Source: UBA1724 sp963632245 (GTDB lineage: Bacteria > Verrucomicrobiota > Lentisphaeria > Oligosphaerales > Oligosphaeraceae). From it: a stretch of DNA of 7,164 nt. The DNA lies in the NCBI GenBank assembly GCA_963632245.1, contig CAVGTF010000114.1, positions 1 to 7,164 of the forward strand. The letters run 5' to 3'. Under the pieces are notes generated by a model, which was given only the letters and a program-made list of their open reading frames with translations, was not told the origin of the DNA and made no database searches. How positions within the stretch are numbered: position 1 is the stretch's first letter; each line of letters begins with the position of its first letter. A program made the translations under genes and the position numbers. Positions 1 to 5,825 of this stretch are shown piece by piece.

Positions 1-98
1 ACTTGCTTATTTCAAGTAAGTTACGTATATTTTCGCTAACTTTTTTCAGGGTTTTTCTACCTGTTTTCCCACCGTGGGGCTTTTTGAGAGCCTCCTCT
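1..98. other. AT-rich non-coding segment at left edge
   Basis: These bases are clearly more AT-rich than the rest of the window and contain no supported reading frame. The first 17 bases can fold as a small stem (ACTTG at 1-5 with CAAGT at 13-17). The stretch probably includes the 3' flank of a gene outside the window, but that gene cannot be seen. The sharp composition change at about 99 marks the start of the repeat array. Confidence 0.4.
67..85 (+). terminator. weak candidate intrinsic terminator
   Basis: TCCCA (67-71) can pair with TGGGG (75-79) across a 3-nt loop. One base later comes TTTTT (81-85). The stem is only five pairs including one G-T wobble, so this is a weak call. If real, it would end a + strand transcript entering from the left edge. 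Confidence 0.25.
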
Positions 99-319
99 GG
101 CTAGTTGTAAGGTGCTGCCAGGCGCCCTTCCGCCGCTTGGTCGGCGGTACTAATTAGCACCTAGCAGGTTAGTGATTAGCGGCTAGTTCATAAGGTGCCG
201 CAGGCGCCCTTCCGCCGCTGGTGCGGCGGTACTAATTAGCACCTAGCAGGTTAGTGATTAGCGGCTAGTTGTAAGGTGCTGCCAGGCGCCCTTCCGCCGC
301 TGGTGCGGCGGCGGTACTA
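99..319. repeat. 82-bp tandem repeat, about 2.7 copies
   Basis: Two full units (99-180 and 181-262, each 82 bp) are followed by a partial third (263-319) that diverges just after GGTACTA. Each unit has three parts. The first is a GGTGC...GGCGCC small inverted repeat. The second is a GC-rich hairpin: CCGCCG/CGGCGG in copy 1 (130-147), and CCGCCGC-TGGT-GCGGCGG in copies 2 (212-229) and 3 (294-311). The third is an AT-richer tail made of YTAG words spaced about 7 nt apart. Copies differ by a few substitutions and small indels in the loops while the stems stay paired. No reading frame in the array looks like a protein. The repeat is unlike a CRISPR because units abut without unique spacers. I do not recognise the family. 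Confidence 0.85.
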
Positions 320-388
320 GCGCGCCAATATGGGCGCGCAATCACCGCCAGTAGGCGGAAAAGCGTAGGCGGGGGTACGGGGGCGGCA
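314..388. repeat. GC-rich module, copy 1 (hairpin, then G5TACG5)
   Basis: This stretch contains GTACTAGCGCGCC followed by a perfect 7-bp hairpin (GCGCGCC 320-326, loop AATATG, GGCGCGC 333-339). Further on is GGCGGGGGTACGGGGG and CGGCA (369-388). Both sub-elements recur at 543-590 in the opposite order. It is non-coding as far as I can see. Confidence 0.65.
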
Positions 389-442
389 AGCCCCAGTCCT
401 TTGGATACCCGACTAGGTAAGAACACTCCAGTAGCTAGCTCC

Positions 443-460
443 GGTTTCGAAGGCGAAACC
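443..460. repeat. perfect 7-bp hairpin
   Basis: GGTTTCG (443-449) pairs perfectly with CGAAACC (454-460) across the loop AAGG. It sits between the first GC-rich module and the inverted repeat copy and has no following U-run, so it is not a typical terminator. A related imperfect stem (GGGGTTCG/CGAAACCC) lies at 621-640. Confidence 0.6.
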
Positions 461-461
461 C

Positions 462-500
462 GTACCGCCGTCCAAGCGGCGGAACAGCGCCTGCGGCACC
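462..500. repeat. inverted copy of the 82-bp repeat core
   Basis: The reverse complement of these bases matches the core of the 82-bp tandem unit (GGTGC through GGTAC, for example 111-150). The hairpin part (465-482, CCGCCG-TCCAAG-CGGCGG) reverse-complements to the copy-1 hairpin at 130-147 with a single base difference. The flank (486-499) is an exact inverse of GGTGCCGCAGGCGC in copy 2. The AT-rich YTAG tail of the unit is absent here, so the core behaves as a separable module. Confidence 0.75.
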
Positions 501-510
501 GCTTTAACCT

Positions 511-538
511 ACTCCCTACTACCTTCTATCTTCTACCT
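511..538. repeat. degenerate heptanucleotide tandem tract (YCTACCT-like, 4 copies)
   Basis: Four consecutive 7-mers read ACTCCCT, ACTACCT, TCTATCT and TCTACCT. On the minus strand this is AGGTAGA AGATAGA AGGTAGT AGGGAGT. The same heptad theme (AGGTAGN) occurs on the + strand at 7141-7164. The tract is polypyrimidine on the + strand and non-coding. Confidence 0.65.
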
Positions 539-542
539 AGGC

Positions 543-590
543 TAGGCGGGGGTACGGGGGGCGGCAGTACTAGCGCGCCAATGGGCGCGC
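543..590. repeat. GC-rich module, copy 2 (G5TACG6, then hairpin)
   Basis: TAGGCGGGGGTACGGGGG plus CGGCA (543-566) is followed by GTACTAGCGCGCC and a perfect hairpin (GCGCGCC 573-579, loop AATG, GGCGCGC 584-590). Both parts match the copy at 314-388, but their order is swapped. Confidence 0.65.
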
Positions 591-600
591 TTGGCGCAAT

Positions 601-618
601 CGCCGGGTCTTCCCGGCG
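601..618. repeat. perfect 7-bp hairpin
   Basis: CGCCGGG (601-607) pairs perfectly with CCCGGCG (612-618) across the loop TCTT. It closely follows the 573-590 hairpin and precedes a related imperfect stem at 621-640. No T-run follows directly, so I read it as part of the hairpin-rich repeat island and not as a terminator. Confidence 0.6.
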
Positions 619-649
619 ATGGGGTTCGCCTGCGAAACCCTGGCCTAAC

Positions 650-677
650 TTCCTCCTTCCTCCTTCCTCCTTCCTCC
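650..677. repeat. heptanucleotide tandem repeat TTCCTCC, 4 perfect copies
   Basis: Four identical back-to-back copies of TTCCTCC are followed by a T-run and TATAA (678-686). The tract ends 34 bp before the TPR gene, in the region where its promoter would be expected. Copy number in such tracts is prone to slippage, so the distance to the promoter could vary between strains. That consequence is inference. Confidence 0.85.
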
Positions 678-699
678 TTTTTTTATAAGTGCGGCGCGC

Positions 700-705
700 T
701 ACATT
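700..705 (+). promoter_or_regulatory. candidate -10 element of the TPR-tmk-holB operon
   Basis: TACATT resembles the sigma-70 -10 consensus at four of six positions. The same word, in the context TACATTA, sits at 4300-4305 upstream of tRNA-Ser with a good -35. Here the -35 position (around 677-682) is only a T-run. If used, transcription would begin at about 712, the A of the TPR start codon. Confidence 0.25.
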
Positions 706-711
706 AGCCCC

Positions 712-2451
712 ATGCACACTTCCCCCCGGTACAGTCTATTTTTTGCGATGGCGGTATTGCTATCCCTGATGGCATCGCCGTTATGGGCGTTGCAGGATGG
801 CGGTATCTACGATGGAGTCTCCTGGCCGGCGGAGCGCCGATCCTCATTGCCGGAGTTATCGGAGGAGCGTCGTTCCGAGAAGATCTTCCTGCTGGAATAT
901 GTGAAGCAGGCGTATCTCGTAGAAGAGGAGGACCTCGCGCGCCTTTCTCCACCCCGCCGGAGGGCGCTCTCCGAAAAACGCGCGCGGCTCTTCCTCAAGG
1001 CGCTCTCCACCTGTCCCGAATCGGAAACTGCGCTGACCCACCTGGTGGAGGAGCGCCTCGGACAAGACAAGCTCCCGCAGCTGCTGGAAGAGCTCAAAAA
1101 ATTCATTGACCGCGGGGACTCCTCCTGGGAGACCCGCGGCATCTACCTGAATCTCCTCATGGAGGTCGGTCGCATGGAGGAAGCCAAGGCCATGCTGGAC
1201 ACCCTGGAGGGCGATGACGACCACGCCCCCAATCTGCGGATCCTCCAGGCCACCTACTACAACAAAGCGGGGGACTTCGTCCACCAGAAGGAGATCGTGG
1301 ACGCCGCGCTAGTCAGCAAGGAGATCCGGGAAGAGCCGATCTGGCAGATCCACCTGCTGCCCCTCTGCCTCTCCGCCAACGACACCGAGAATGCAGAGAA
1401 GATCCTTCATTTTCTGGAGACCGACGAGCACTTCCTCCAGGCGCCCAAAGAATACGCCGAGGTCGTCTGGAATGCCCTGGCCTCCGAGGAGCAATTCGGC
1501 GCGGCCGCCGCAATCCTGCAGTTCCTCCTCGAAAACGGAAACCTAGAGCCGCTCTCTCCCGCAGAGCGCACCGAGATCTTCTGCCAGGCATTCGCCGCCG
1601 CCTTCCATACACCCGACCTCGAAACCGCACAGGAACTGCTGGCAATCTTCCCAAAACTCTTCTCCGCCGCCCACGGACGGCATGTCCTCCAGGATCTGGA
1701 AGAGAGCCTCTATGATGCCGCGGAGGGCGATACCCTGGATGGCCTCCCGCCCGACCGCGTCCACGAATCCCTCCAAATCTGCGCGCTCATCGGCGATACC
1801 GCCCTGCGACTGCGCGCCCCCGCCCGCACCGACGACATCACTCTCCTGCGACTGGCGCAAATCCACGTCCACCTGGGGGAATACGCCCAGGCACACAAGC
1901 TGGTCCTGCTATTGAGGGATCCACACCTGGAAGTCGGGAACTTCCTGCTGGCCGTCCATCTCATGGCACAGGATCTCCCCCGCGCCGAAAAGACCTACAA
2001 CGACCTGCTCCAGAACGGCAATCCCCTCCCCTCGCCTATCCTCTGCCAGTGCCTCGCCCAAAATCTGGAGGAAGCCGGACGACTCCGGGATGGCATAAAA
2101 GTCCTGGAGCAGGCACACGCGCTCTACCCCAACGATATCGGTGTGGCGAACTCCCTAGGATACACCTACGCGCTCCATACAAACCGACTAAACGAGGCAG
2201 CAGAGCTCCTGGCCTTCGCGCTCTCCGAAAAGCCCGACAACGCCGCATACCTGGACTCCCTGGCGTGGATCCGCTTCCGACAGAAGGACTTCCGCCAGGC
2301 ACTCGTCCTCCAGTGCAAGTGCCTCTGGAATCTCCCGAATGACCAGGAGCTCCTGGTGCAAGACCACAGCGAGCTCTTCGAGCACTTCACTCTCATCCTC
2401 CTGGCCAATCTCCTCCCCGCACACACTCTCCACCCCTCTCCGGCGCCCTAA
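712..2451 (+). CDS. secreted tetratricopeptide-repeat protein
   Basis: This 579-residue protein begins with a likely Sec signal peptide: a short polar start with R6, a hydrophobic core at about 9-26, and probable cleavage after LWA (residue 26). There is no lipobox cysteine. The rest is predicted to be almost entirely helical. TPR-like helix pairs are visible at about 141-190 and 383-440, and two clear repeats lie at about 472-545 (NSLGYTYALHTNRLNEAAEL, then AAYLDSLAWIRFRQKDFRQA). TPR arrays serve as protein-binding scaffolds, so a periplasmic or envelope assembly role is plausible, but no partner can be named. The ATG at 712 has no Shine-Dalgarno upstream. An internal ATG at 748 would also keep part of the hydrophobic stretch, but the upstream start gives a better signal peptide. 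The gene lies 29 nt before tmk with no terminator between, so it probably shares that operon. Confidence 0.85.
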   Translation: MHTSPRYSLFFAMAVLLSLMASPLWALQDGGIYDGVSWPAERRSSLPELSEERRSEKIFLLEYVKQAYLVEEEDLARLSPPRRRALSEKRARLFLKALSTCPESETALTHLVEERLGQDKLPQLLEELKKFIDRGDSSWETRGIYLNLLMEVGRMEEAKAMLDTLEGDDDHAPNLRILQATYYNKAGDFVHQKEIVDAALVSKEIREEPIWQIHLLPLCLSANDTENAEKILHFLETDEHFLQAPKEYAEVVWNALASEEQFGAAAAILQFLLENGNLEPLSPAERTEIFCQAFAAAFHTPDLETAQELLAIFPKLFSAAHGRHVLQDLEESLYDAAEGDTLDGLPPDRVHESLQICALIGDTALRLRAPARTDDITLLRLAQIHVHLGEYAQAHKLVLLLRDPHLEVGNFLLAVHLMAQDLPRAEKTYNDLLQNGNPLPSPILCQCLAQNLEEAGRLRDGIKVLEQAHALYPNDIGVANSLGYTYALHTNRLNEAAELLAFALSEKPDNAAYLDSLAWIRFRQKDFRQALVLQCKCLWNLPNDQELLVQDHSELFEHFTLILLANLLPAHTLHPSPAP

Positions 2452-2480
2452 ACCACTCACACAGCCGGCGCCAACGTCCC

Positions 2481-3119
2481 ATGCCCGCACTCTTCATCAC
2501 CTTCGAAGGCCTCGACAAGGCCGGGAAATCCACCCAGATCAAACTCCTGGAACAGCGCCTGCGCGACAGCGGCCGCCAGGTCCTCTGCACCCGGGAACCC
2601 GGCGGCACCGCCCTGGGCGAGGACATCCGCTCCCTCGTCATGAAAAACCGCCAGGAGGCCATCTCCGACGAAACCGAGCTGCTCCTCTTCGCCGCCAGCC
2701 GCGCACAGCTGCTCCGGGAGACCATCTGGCCCGCCCTGGAACGCGGCACCGTGGTCCTCTGCGACCGCTTCGCGGACTCCACCGTGGCATACCAGGGATA
2801 CGCCCGCGGCATGGACCTGGATTTCCTGCGCCAACTCAACTCCTTCACCCTCCAGGACCGCTGGCCCGACCTGACCTTCCTCCTGGACCTCACCGTGGAA
2901 GAGAGCTTCCGACGCCTCGGAAGAGTCCTCAAGGAGACCGCCGCCGAAAGCGACCGCTTCGAGATCCAGGGACAGTCCTTCCACCAAAAGGTGCGGCAGG
3001 GCTTCCTGGATGCCGCCAAAGAGAATCCCGCGCGCATCCGCCGCATCGACGCCACTCTCCCCCTCCAGGAAATCGCCGACCGCATCTGGGATGCCGTACA
3101 GGAGAGACTCCCCCGATGA
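2481..3119 (+). CDS. tmk: thymidylate kinase (dTMP kinase)
   Basis: It phosphorylates dTMP to dTDP with ATP in the cytoplasm, the step before dTTP in DNA precursor synthesis. At 212 residues it has the usual family length. Visible motifs are the P-loop GLDKAGKST (residues 10-18), TREPGGT (37-43, dTMP-binding region), DRF (95-97), the YQG segment (104-106), and a lid region ending in DRFE (158-161). The P-loop has Lys13 where E. coli Tmk has Gly and the human and yeast enzymes have Arg. The start MPALFITFEG fits the family exactly, yet no Shine-Dalgarno is visible in the 29-nt gap after the TPR gene, so translation may be coupled or independent of that signal. The tmk-holB pairing is common in bacteria and supports both calls. 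Confidence 0.96.
   Translation: MPALFITFEGLDKAGKSTQIKLLEQRLRDSGRQVLCTREPGGTALGEDIRSLVMKNRQEAISDETELLLFAASRAQLLRETIWPALERGTVVLCDRFADSTVAYQGYARGMDLDFLRQLNSFTLQDRWPDLTFLLDLTVEESFRRLGRVLKETAAESDRFEIQGQSFHQKVRQGFLDAAKENPARIRRIDATLPLQEIADRIWDAVQERLPR
3101..3106 (+). promoter_or_regulatory. ribosome binding site for holB
   Basis: GGAGAG lies inside the end of tmk, 9 nt before the ATG at 3116. It supports choosing this start over the much longer open frame that runs back through tmk. Confidence 0.6.
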
Positions 3120-4198
3120 CAGACAAGCCGCAACCACCACCGCCCCTGCCCTCCTGGAAGGAGCTCTTCCCCGAGCAGGCACATATCCTGGAGACCGCAA
3201 ACGCACGCCACCACCGCGGACAGGCGTATCTCTTCGTGGGCACCCAGGAGAGGGCACTGCGCGCCTTCGCCATGGGATGGGCACAGACCGCCGCCTGCCG
3301 TAACCCGACGCCCACCGGCGCCGCCTGCGGCACCTGCCGGAATTGCCAGCTCTTCCAGGGAAAGGGCCGCTGCGACTACCCGGAGATCTATACCCTGGCG
3401 CCCTCCTCCAAAAGTGCCACCATCAAAACAGATGACACCCGCGATTTCAACAAATTCATGGTCTTGACCGCCCCGACGGGAATGATCAAGATCGCCCTCA
3501 TCACCGAGGCCGCCGCCTTGCAGCCGGAGGCCGCGAATACACTCCTGAAAACCCTGGAGGAGCCCGACGACCACACGCTCTTCATCCTCCTCACCACCGC
3601 ACCACATCGAGTGCTGCCAACCATCATCTCCCGCTGCCAGAAGATGGTCCTGGCAACAAGCTCCTACGACTACGCAAAGGACCCCGGCGAGGACTTCCTG
3701 AAACTCCTAAGCCCACTCCACCGCGGCGCAGGCACTCGCGTGGCACTCGCACAGGCACGAAAACTGGTTGAGGTCTTCAAGGCAATCCAAAAACAGGCGG
3801 CAAAGATTGTGGAAAAAAAGAATGCCGCAGATGCAAACTACCGGGATCTCCTGGAACAGGTCAAAAAAGACGCCTCTCTAAAAGAAAAAATCGAGAAACT
3901 CAACGAGGGCGACGTCTTCACCGAGTATTCCCAGCAGCGGGAGAAGTATCTGGATACCATGCAGACTTGGTTCCGGCAGCGCTATCTGCTGGCATCCGGC
4001 GTCCCCCGCGAAAGACTCCCCCAGCAGGAGATGCTGCCCTTCATGCCGCCAGAGACCGATCCAAAGTCCCCCCTGGAAGCCGAAGAGGACATGAAGGAGA
4101 TCGATACCTTCCAGCGCGCGCTGCTATCGAAGGTACCCGAGGAGCTGGCCTTCGAGGCCATGACCCTCACGATCTGCCAGATCCCGCCCCGCACTTGA
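3116..4198 (+). CDS. holB: DNA polymerase III delta-prime subunit (clamp loader)
   Basis: Delta-prime is the stator of the clamp loader that places the beta clamp on DNA. The protein is 360 residues. A zinc-binding set C61-X9-C71-X2-C74-X2-C77 is followed by the highly conserved stretch LQPEAANTLLKTLEEP (135-150), LFILLTTAP (155-163) and the SRC motif (172-174). The P-loop position (GTQERALR, 42-49) is degenerate and the Walker B site reads LITEA, as expected for a non-hydrolysing delta-prime and not for DnaX. Residues about 215-280 form a long charged, Lys/Glu-rich helical segment encoded by more AT-rich DNA, making the protein somewhat longer than E. coli HolB. The start codon overlaps the tmk stop (ATGA), indicating translational coupling. 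The frame stays open upstream to 2339, but that part lies in shadow of the TPR gene and tmk and has no family similarity. Confidence 0.92.
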   Translation: MTDKPQPPPPLPSWKELFPEQAHILETANARHHRGQAYLFVGTQERALRAFAMGWAQTAACRNPTPTGAACGTCRNCQLFQGKGRCDYPEIYTLAPSSKSATIKTDDTRDFNKFMVLTAPTGMIKIALITEAAALQPEAANTLLKTLEEPDDHTLFILLTTAPHRVLPTIISRCQKMVLATSSYDYAKDPGEDFLKLLSPLHRGAGTRVALAQARKLVEVFKAIQKQAAKIVEKKNAADANYRDLLEQVKKDASLKEKIEKLNEGDVFTEYSQQREKYLDTMQTWFRQRYLLASGVPRERLPQQEMLPFMPPETDPKSPLEAEEDMKEIDTFQRALLSKVPEELAFEAMTLTICQIPPRT

Positions 4199-4219
4199 AT
4201 TCCCCGCCGCGCGAACCCC

Positions 4220-4271
4220 GCCCCAAAAGTCGTCCTATCTCCTAGAGGAGAGGCGTCTTTCGGGGCTTTTT
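4220..4271 (+). terminator. intrinsic terminator after holB
   Basis: A long hairpin is built from GCCCC (4220-4224) with GGGGC (4262-4266), then AAAG with CTTT and CG with CG, interrupted by two mismatches. An inner stem TCTCC-TAGA-GGAGA lies near 4238-4251. TTTTT (4267-4271) follows directly. It starts 21 nt after the holB stop, so it most likely ends the TPR-tmk-holB transcript and insulates the tRNA promoter. Confidence 0.85.
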
Positions 4272-4276
4272 GCTCC

Positions 4277-4305
4277 TTGCGGAACACCCCCTCCGGAGTT
4301 ACATT
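4277..4305 (+). promoter_or_regulatory. sigma-70-like promoter of tRNA-Ser
   Basis: TTGCGG (4277-4282) and TACATT (4300-4305) are separated by the optimal 17 nt. They lie between the holB terminator and the tRNA, placing a start near 4312, about 9 nt before the mature tRNA 5' end. Confidence 0.5.
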
Positions 4306-4320
4306 AAGCGCCATTTCCGT

Positions 4321-4410
4321 GGAGAGATGCCGGAGTGGCCGAACGGGGCGGTCTCGAAAACCGCTAACCTGGTAACAGGTTCGGGGGTTCAAATCCCTCT
4401 CTCTCCGCCA
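4321..4410 (+). tRNA. tRNA-Ser(CGA)
   Basis: It folds as a class II tRNA. The acceptor stem is GGAGAGA (4321-4327) with TCTCTCC (4400-4406). The D stem is CCG/CGG, and the anticodon stem GCGGT/ACCGC surrounds CTCGAAA with anticodon CGA at 4355-4357. The long variable arm ACCTG-GTAA-CAGGT (4367-4380) is typical of serine tRNAs. The T arm is GGGGG-TTCAAAT-CCCTC with one G-T pair, the discriminator is G4407, and CCA is encoded at 4408-4410. It reads UCG codons. A T-run (4412-4416) follows immediately. Confidence 0.97.
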
Positions 4411-4553
4411 GTTTTTCCGCCGCGCAAAACGAGACCTATTAACAATAAGCCCCGCGGCAACAAAACAGGCACACACGGAAAAGCGGCCAACACAGCCCCC
4501 TCCCCCCCCACGCCTTTCTATCCTTCCACCCACACCATTGCTGGAGTCTAGCC
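4411..4553 (+). promoter_or_regulatory. leader region between tRNA-Ser and ackA
   Basis: This 143-nt stretch has no gene. An AT-rich patch TATTAACAAT (4437-4446) could hold a -10 element for ackA, but no convincing -35 accompanies it. GCCGCG (4419-4424) could pair with CGCGGC near 4453-4458 across a long loop. From 4496 the strand becomes very C-rich and G-poor, including C5-T-C8 (4496-4509). GGAG (4543-4546) lies 7 nt before the TTG start of ackA and is a good ribosome binding site. Confidence 0.45.
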
Positions 4554-5750
4554 TTGAAAGTCCTCGTTATTAATTCCGGAAGTTCTTCCCTGAAATTCAC
4601 CCTCTTCGACATGGAGGACAAATCGGTCCTCTGCAAGGGCCTCGTGGAGCGCATTGGCATGGACGGCACGAAGCTGACCTACCAGGCGAAGGGCCAGAAG
4701 TGGGAAGAGCCCCTGCAGATCTCTGGGCACAGCCAGGCCCTGGCGCCCATCTGCGCCAAGATGACCGGCGAAGAGACCGGCGTCATCAAGGATCTCTCCG
4801 AGATCAAGGCCATCGGTCACCGCGTCCTCCACGGCGGCATGGAATTCACCCAGCCCTGCATCGTCAACGAGGCCGTCAAGGCCGGCGTGCGAAAGTGCTT
4901 CCCCCTGGGACCCCTCCATAACCCCGCGAACTTGGGCGGCATCGAGGCCTGCGAAGAGAACTTCCCCGGCATCCCCAATGTGGCCGTCTTCGACACCGCA
5001 TTCCACATGACCATGGAACCCAAGGCATACCTCTATGCCATCCCCCAGGAATACTACAAGAAGTACGGCGTGCGCAAATACGGCTTCCACGGCACCAGCC
5101 ATAAGTACGTCTATGGACGCGTCTGCGAATTCCTGGGTCTGGATCCCAAGACCGCCCGCGTCATCTCCTGCCACCTAGGCAATGGCTCCAGCCTCTGCGC
5201 CGTGAAGGGCGGAAAGGTGGTCGATACCTCCATGGGACTCACTCCCCTGGCCGGTCTGGTCATGGGAACCCGCTCCGGAGATGTGGACGCCGCCGTCGTC
5301 ATCTTCCTCCAGCAGCAGTGCGGACTCTCCCCCAAGGAGGTCGATACCCTACTCAACAAGAAGTCCGGTTTCCTCGGAGTCTCCGGAAAGTCCAGCGATA
5401 TGCGCGATATCCGCGGCCTGCGCGACTCCGGTGACCAGGATGCCGCTACCGCATACGATCTCTTCCTCCACAGACTGGTCCACTACATCGGCGGATATCA
5501 CCTGCTGCTGGGCGGCATCGACGCCATCCTCTTCACCGGCGGCATCGGCGAGAACTCCTACGAGACCCGCGCCGATATCGTCAAGGCACTGGCGCCCCTG
5601 GGCTGCCACCTGGACGAACAGGCAAATGCCTGCCGCGGAAAGGAGGTCGTCATCTCCACTCCCGACTCCGCATTCAAGGCCGTGGTGACCCCCACCAACG
5701 AGGAACTCATGATCGCCCTGGAAACCGAGCGCCTCGTGGAGGGAAAGTAA
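4554..5750 (+). CDS. ackA: acetate kinase
   Basis: It catalyses the reversible transfer of phosphate between ATP and acetate to give acetyl phosphate, in the cytoplasm. At 398 residues it is full length. Family signatures are clear: NSGSSSLK (7-14), GHRVLHGG (88-95), HNPAN (122-126), VFDTAFH (145-151), GFHGTSH (177-183), HLGNGSS (207-213), the MGLTPLAGLVMGTRSGDVD stretch, GGIGENS, and NEE (382-384). Residues matching the Methanosarcina catalytic set are all present: Asn7, Arg90, Asp147, His179, Arg240 and Glu383 or Glu384. The start is a TTG preceded by GGAG. The upstream frame offers no better start, and MKVLVINSGSSSLK is the standard family N-terminus. It pairs with pta 75 nt downstream, forming the Ack-Pta pathway for acetate production with ATP yield, or for acetate activation. 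Confidence 0.97.
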   Translation: MKVLVINSGSSSLKFTLFDMEDKSVLCKGLVERIGMDGTKLTYQAKGQKWEEPLQISGHSQALAPICAKMTGEETGVIKDLSEIKAIGHRVLHGGMEFTQPCIVNEAVKAGVRKCFPLGPLHNPANLGGIEACEENFPGIPNVAVFDTAFHMTMEPKAYLYAIPQEYYKKYGVRKYGFHGTSHKYVYGRVCEFLGLDPKTARVISCHLGNGSSLCAVKGGKVVDTSMGLTPLAGLVMGTRSGDVDAAVVIFLQQQCGLSPKEVDTLLNKKSGFLGVSGKSSDMRDIRGLRDSGDQDAATAYDLFLHRLVHYIGGYHLLLGGIDAILFTGGIGENSYETRADIVKALAPLGCHLDEQANACRGKEVVISTPDSAFKAVVTPTNEELMIALETERLVEGK

Positions 5751-5825
5751 ACCCACACGCCCTTCCCACTATTTTCCCCGCCTTCCTAACACACTCGTTC
5801 CCAAAAACGAAAAGGAATCCCCATT
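5751..5825 (+). promoter_or_regulatory. ackA-pta spacer with pta ribosome binding site
   Basis: The 75-nt gap is C-rich and G-poor in its first part. It has no strong terminator, only a small CGTT/AACG stem near 5796-5809. AAAGGA (5811-5816) lies 9 nt before the pta ATG and is a good Shine-Dalgarno. Co-transcription with ackA is likely. Confidence 0.5.

Noticed and set aside
99..319. CRISPR array
   Set aside because: Units of 82 bp abut with no unique spacers and no cas genes are present.
371..383. G-quadruplex at GGGGGTACGGGGG (and again at 548-561)
   Set aside because: Only two G-runs occur at each site with no further close G-runs of three or more in the needed spacing, so an intramolecular quadruplex is not supported.
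401..688. 95-codon + strand open frame in the repeat island
   Set aside because: It runs through hairpins and the TTCCTCC tract (repeating LLPPSSFLL), has no ribosome binding site and no protein-like composition.
2339..3115. In-frame upstream extension of holB by 259 codons
   Set aside because: It overlaps the TPR gene end and all of tmk, is Pro/Arg-rich low-complexity, and the ATG at 3116 has an RBS and the right family N-terminus.
2393..3607. 404-codon open frame on the minus strand across tmk and holB
   Set aside because: It lies antisense to two confidently identified genes, shows no domain, and is explained by GC-rich codon structure keeping the opposite frame open.
4270..4551. Small open frames on both strands over 4270-4551, including MPEWPNGAVSKTANLVTGSG
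   Set aside because: These are translations of tRNA-Ser, a well-known spurious protein. The antisense version (RERDLNPRTCYQVSGF) is likewise an artefact.
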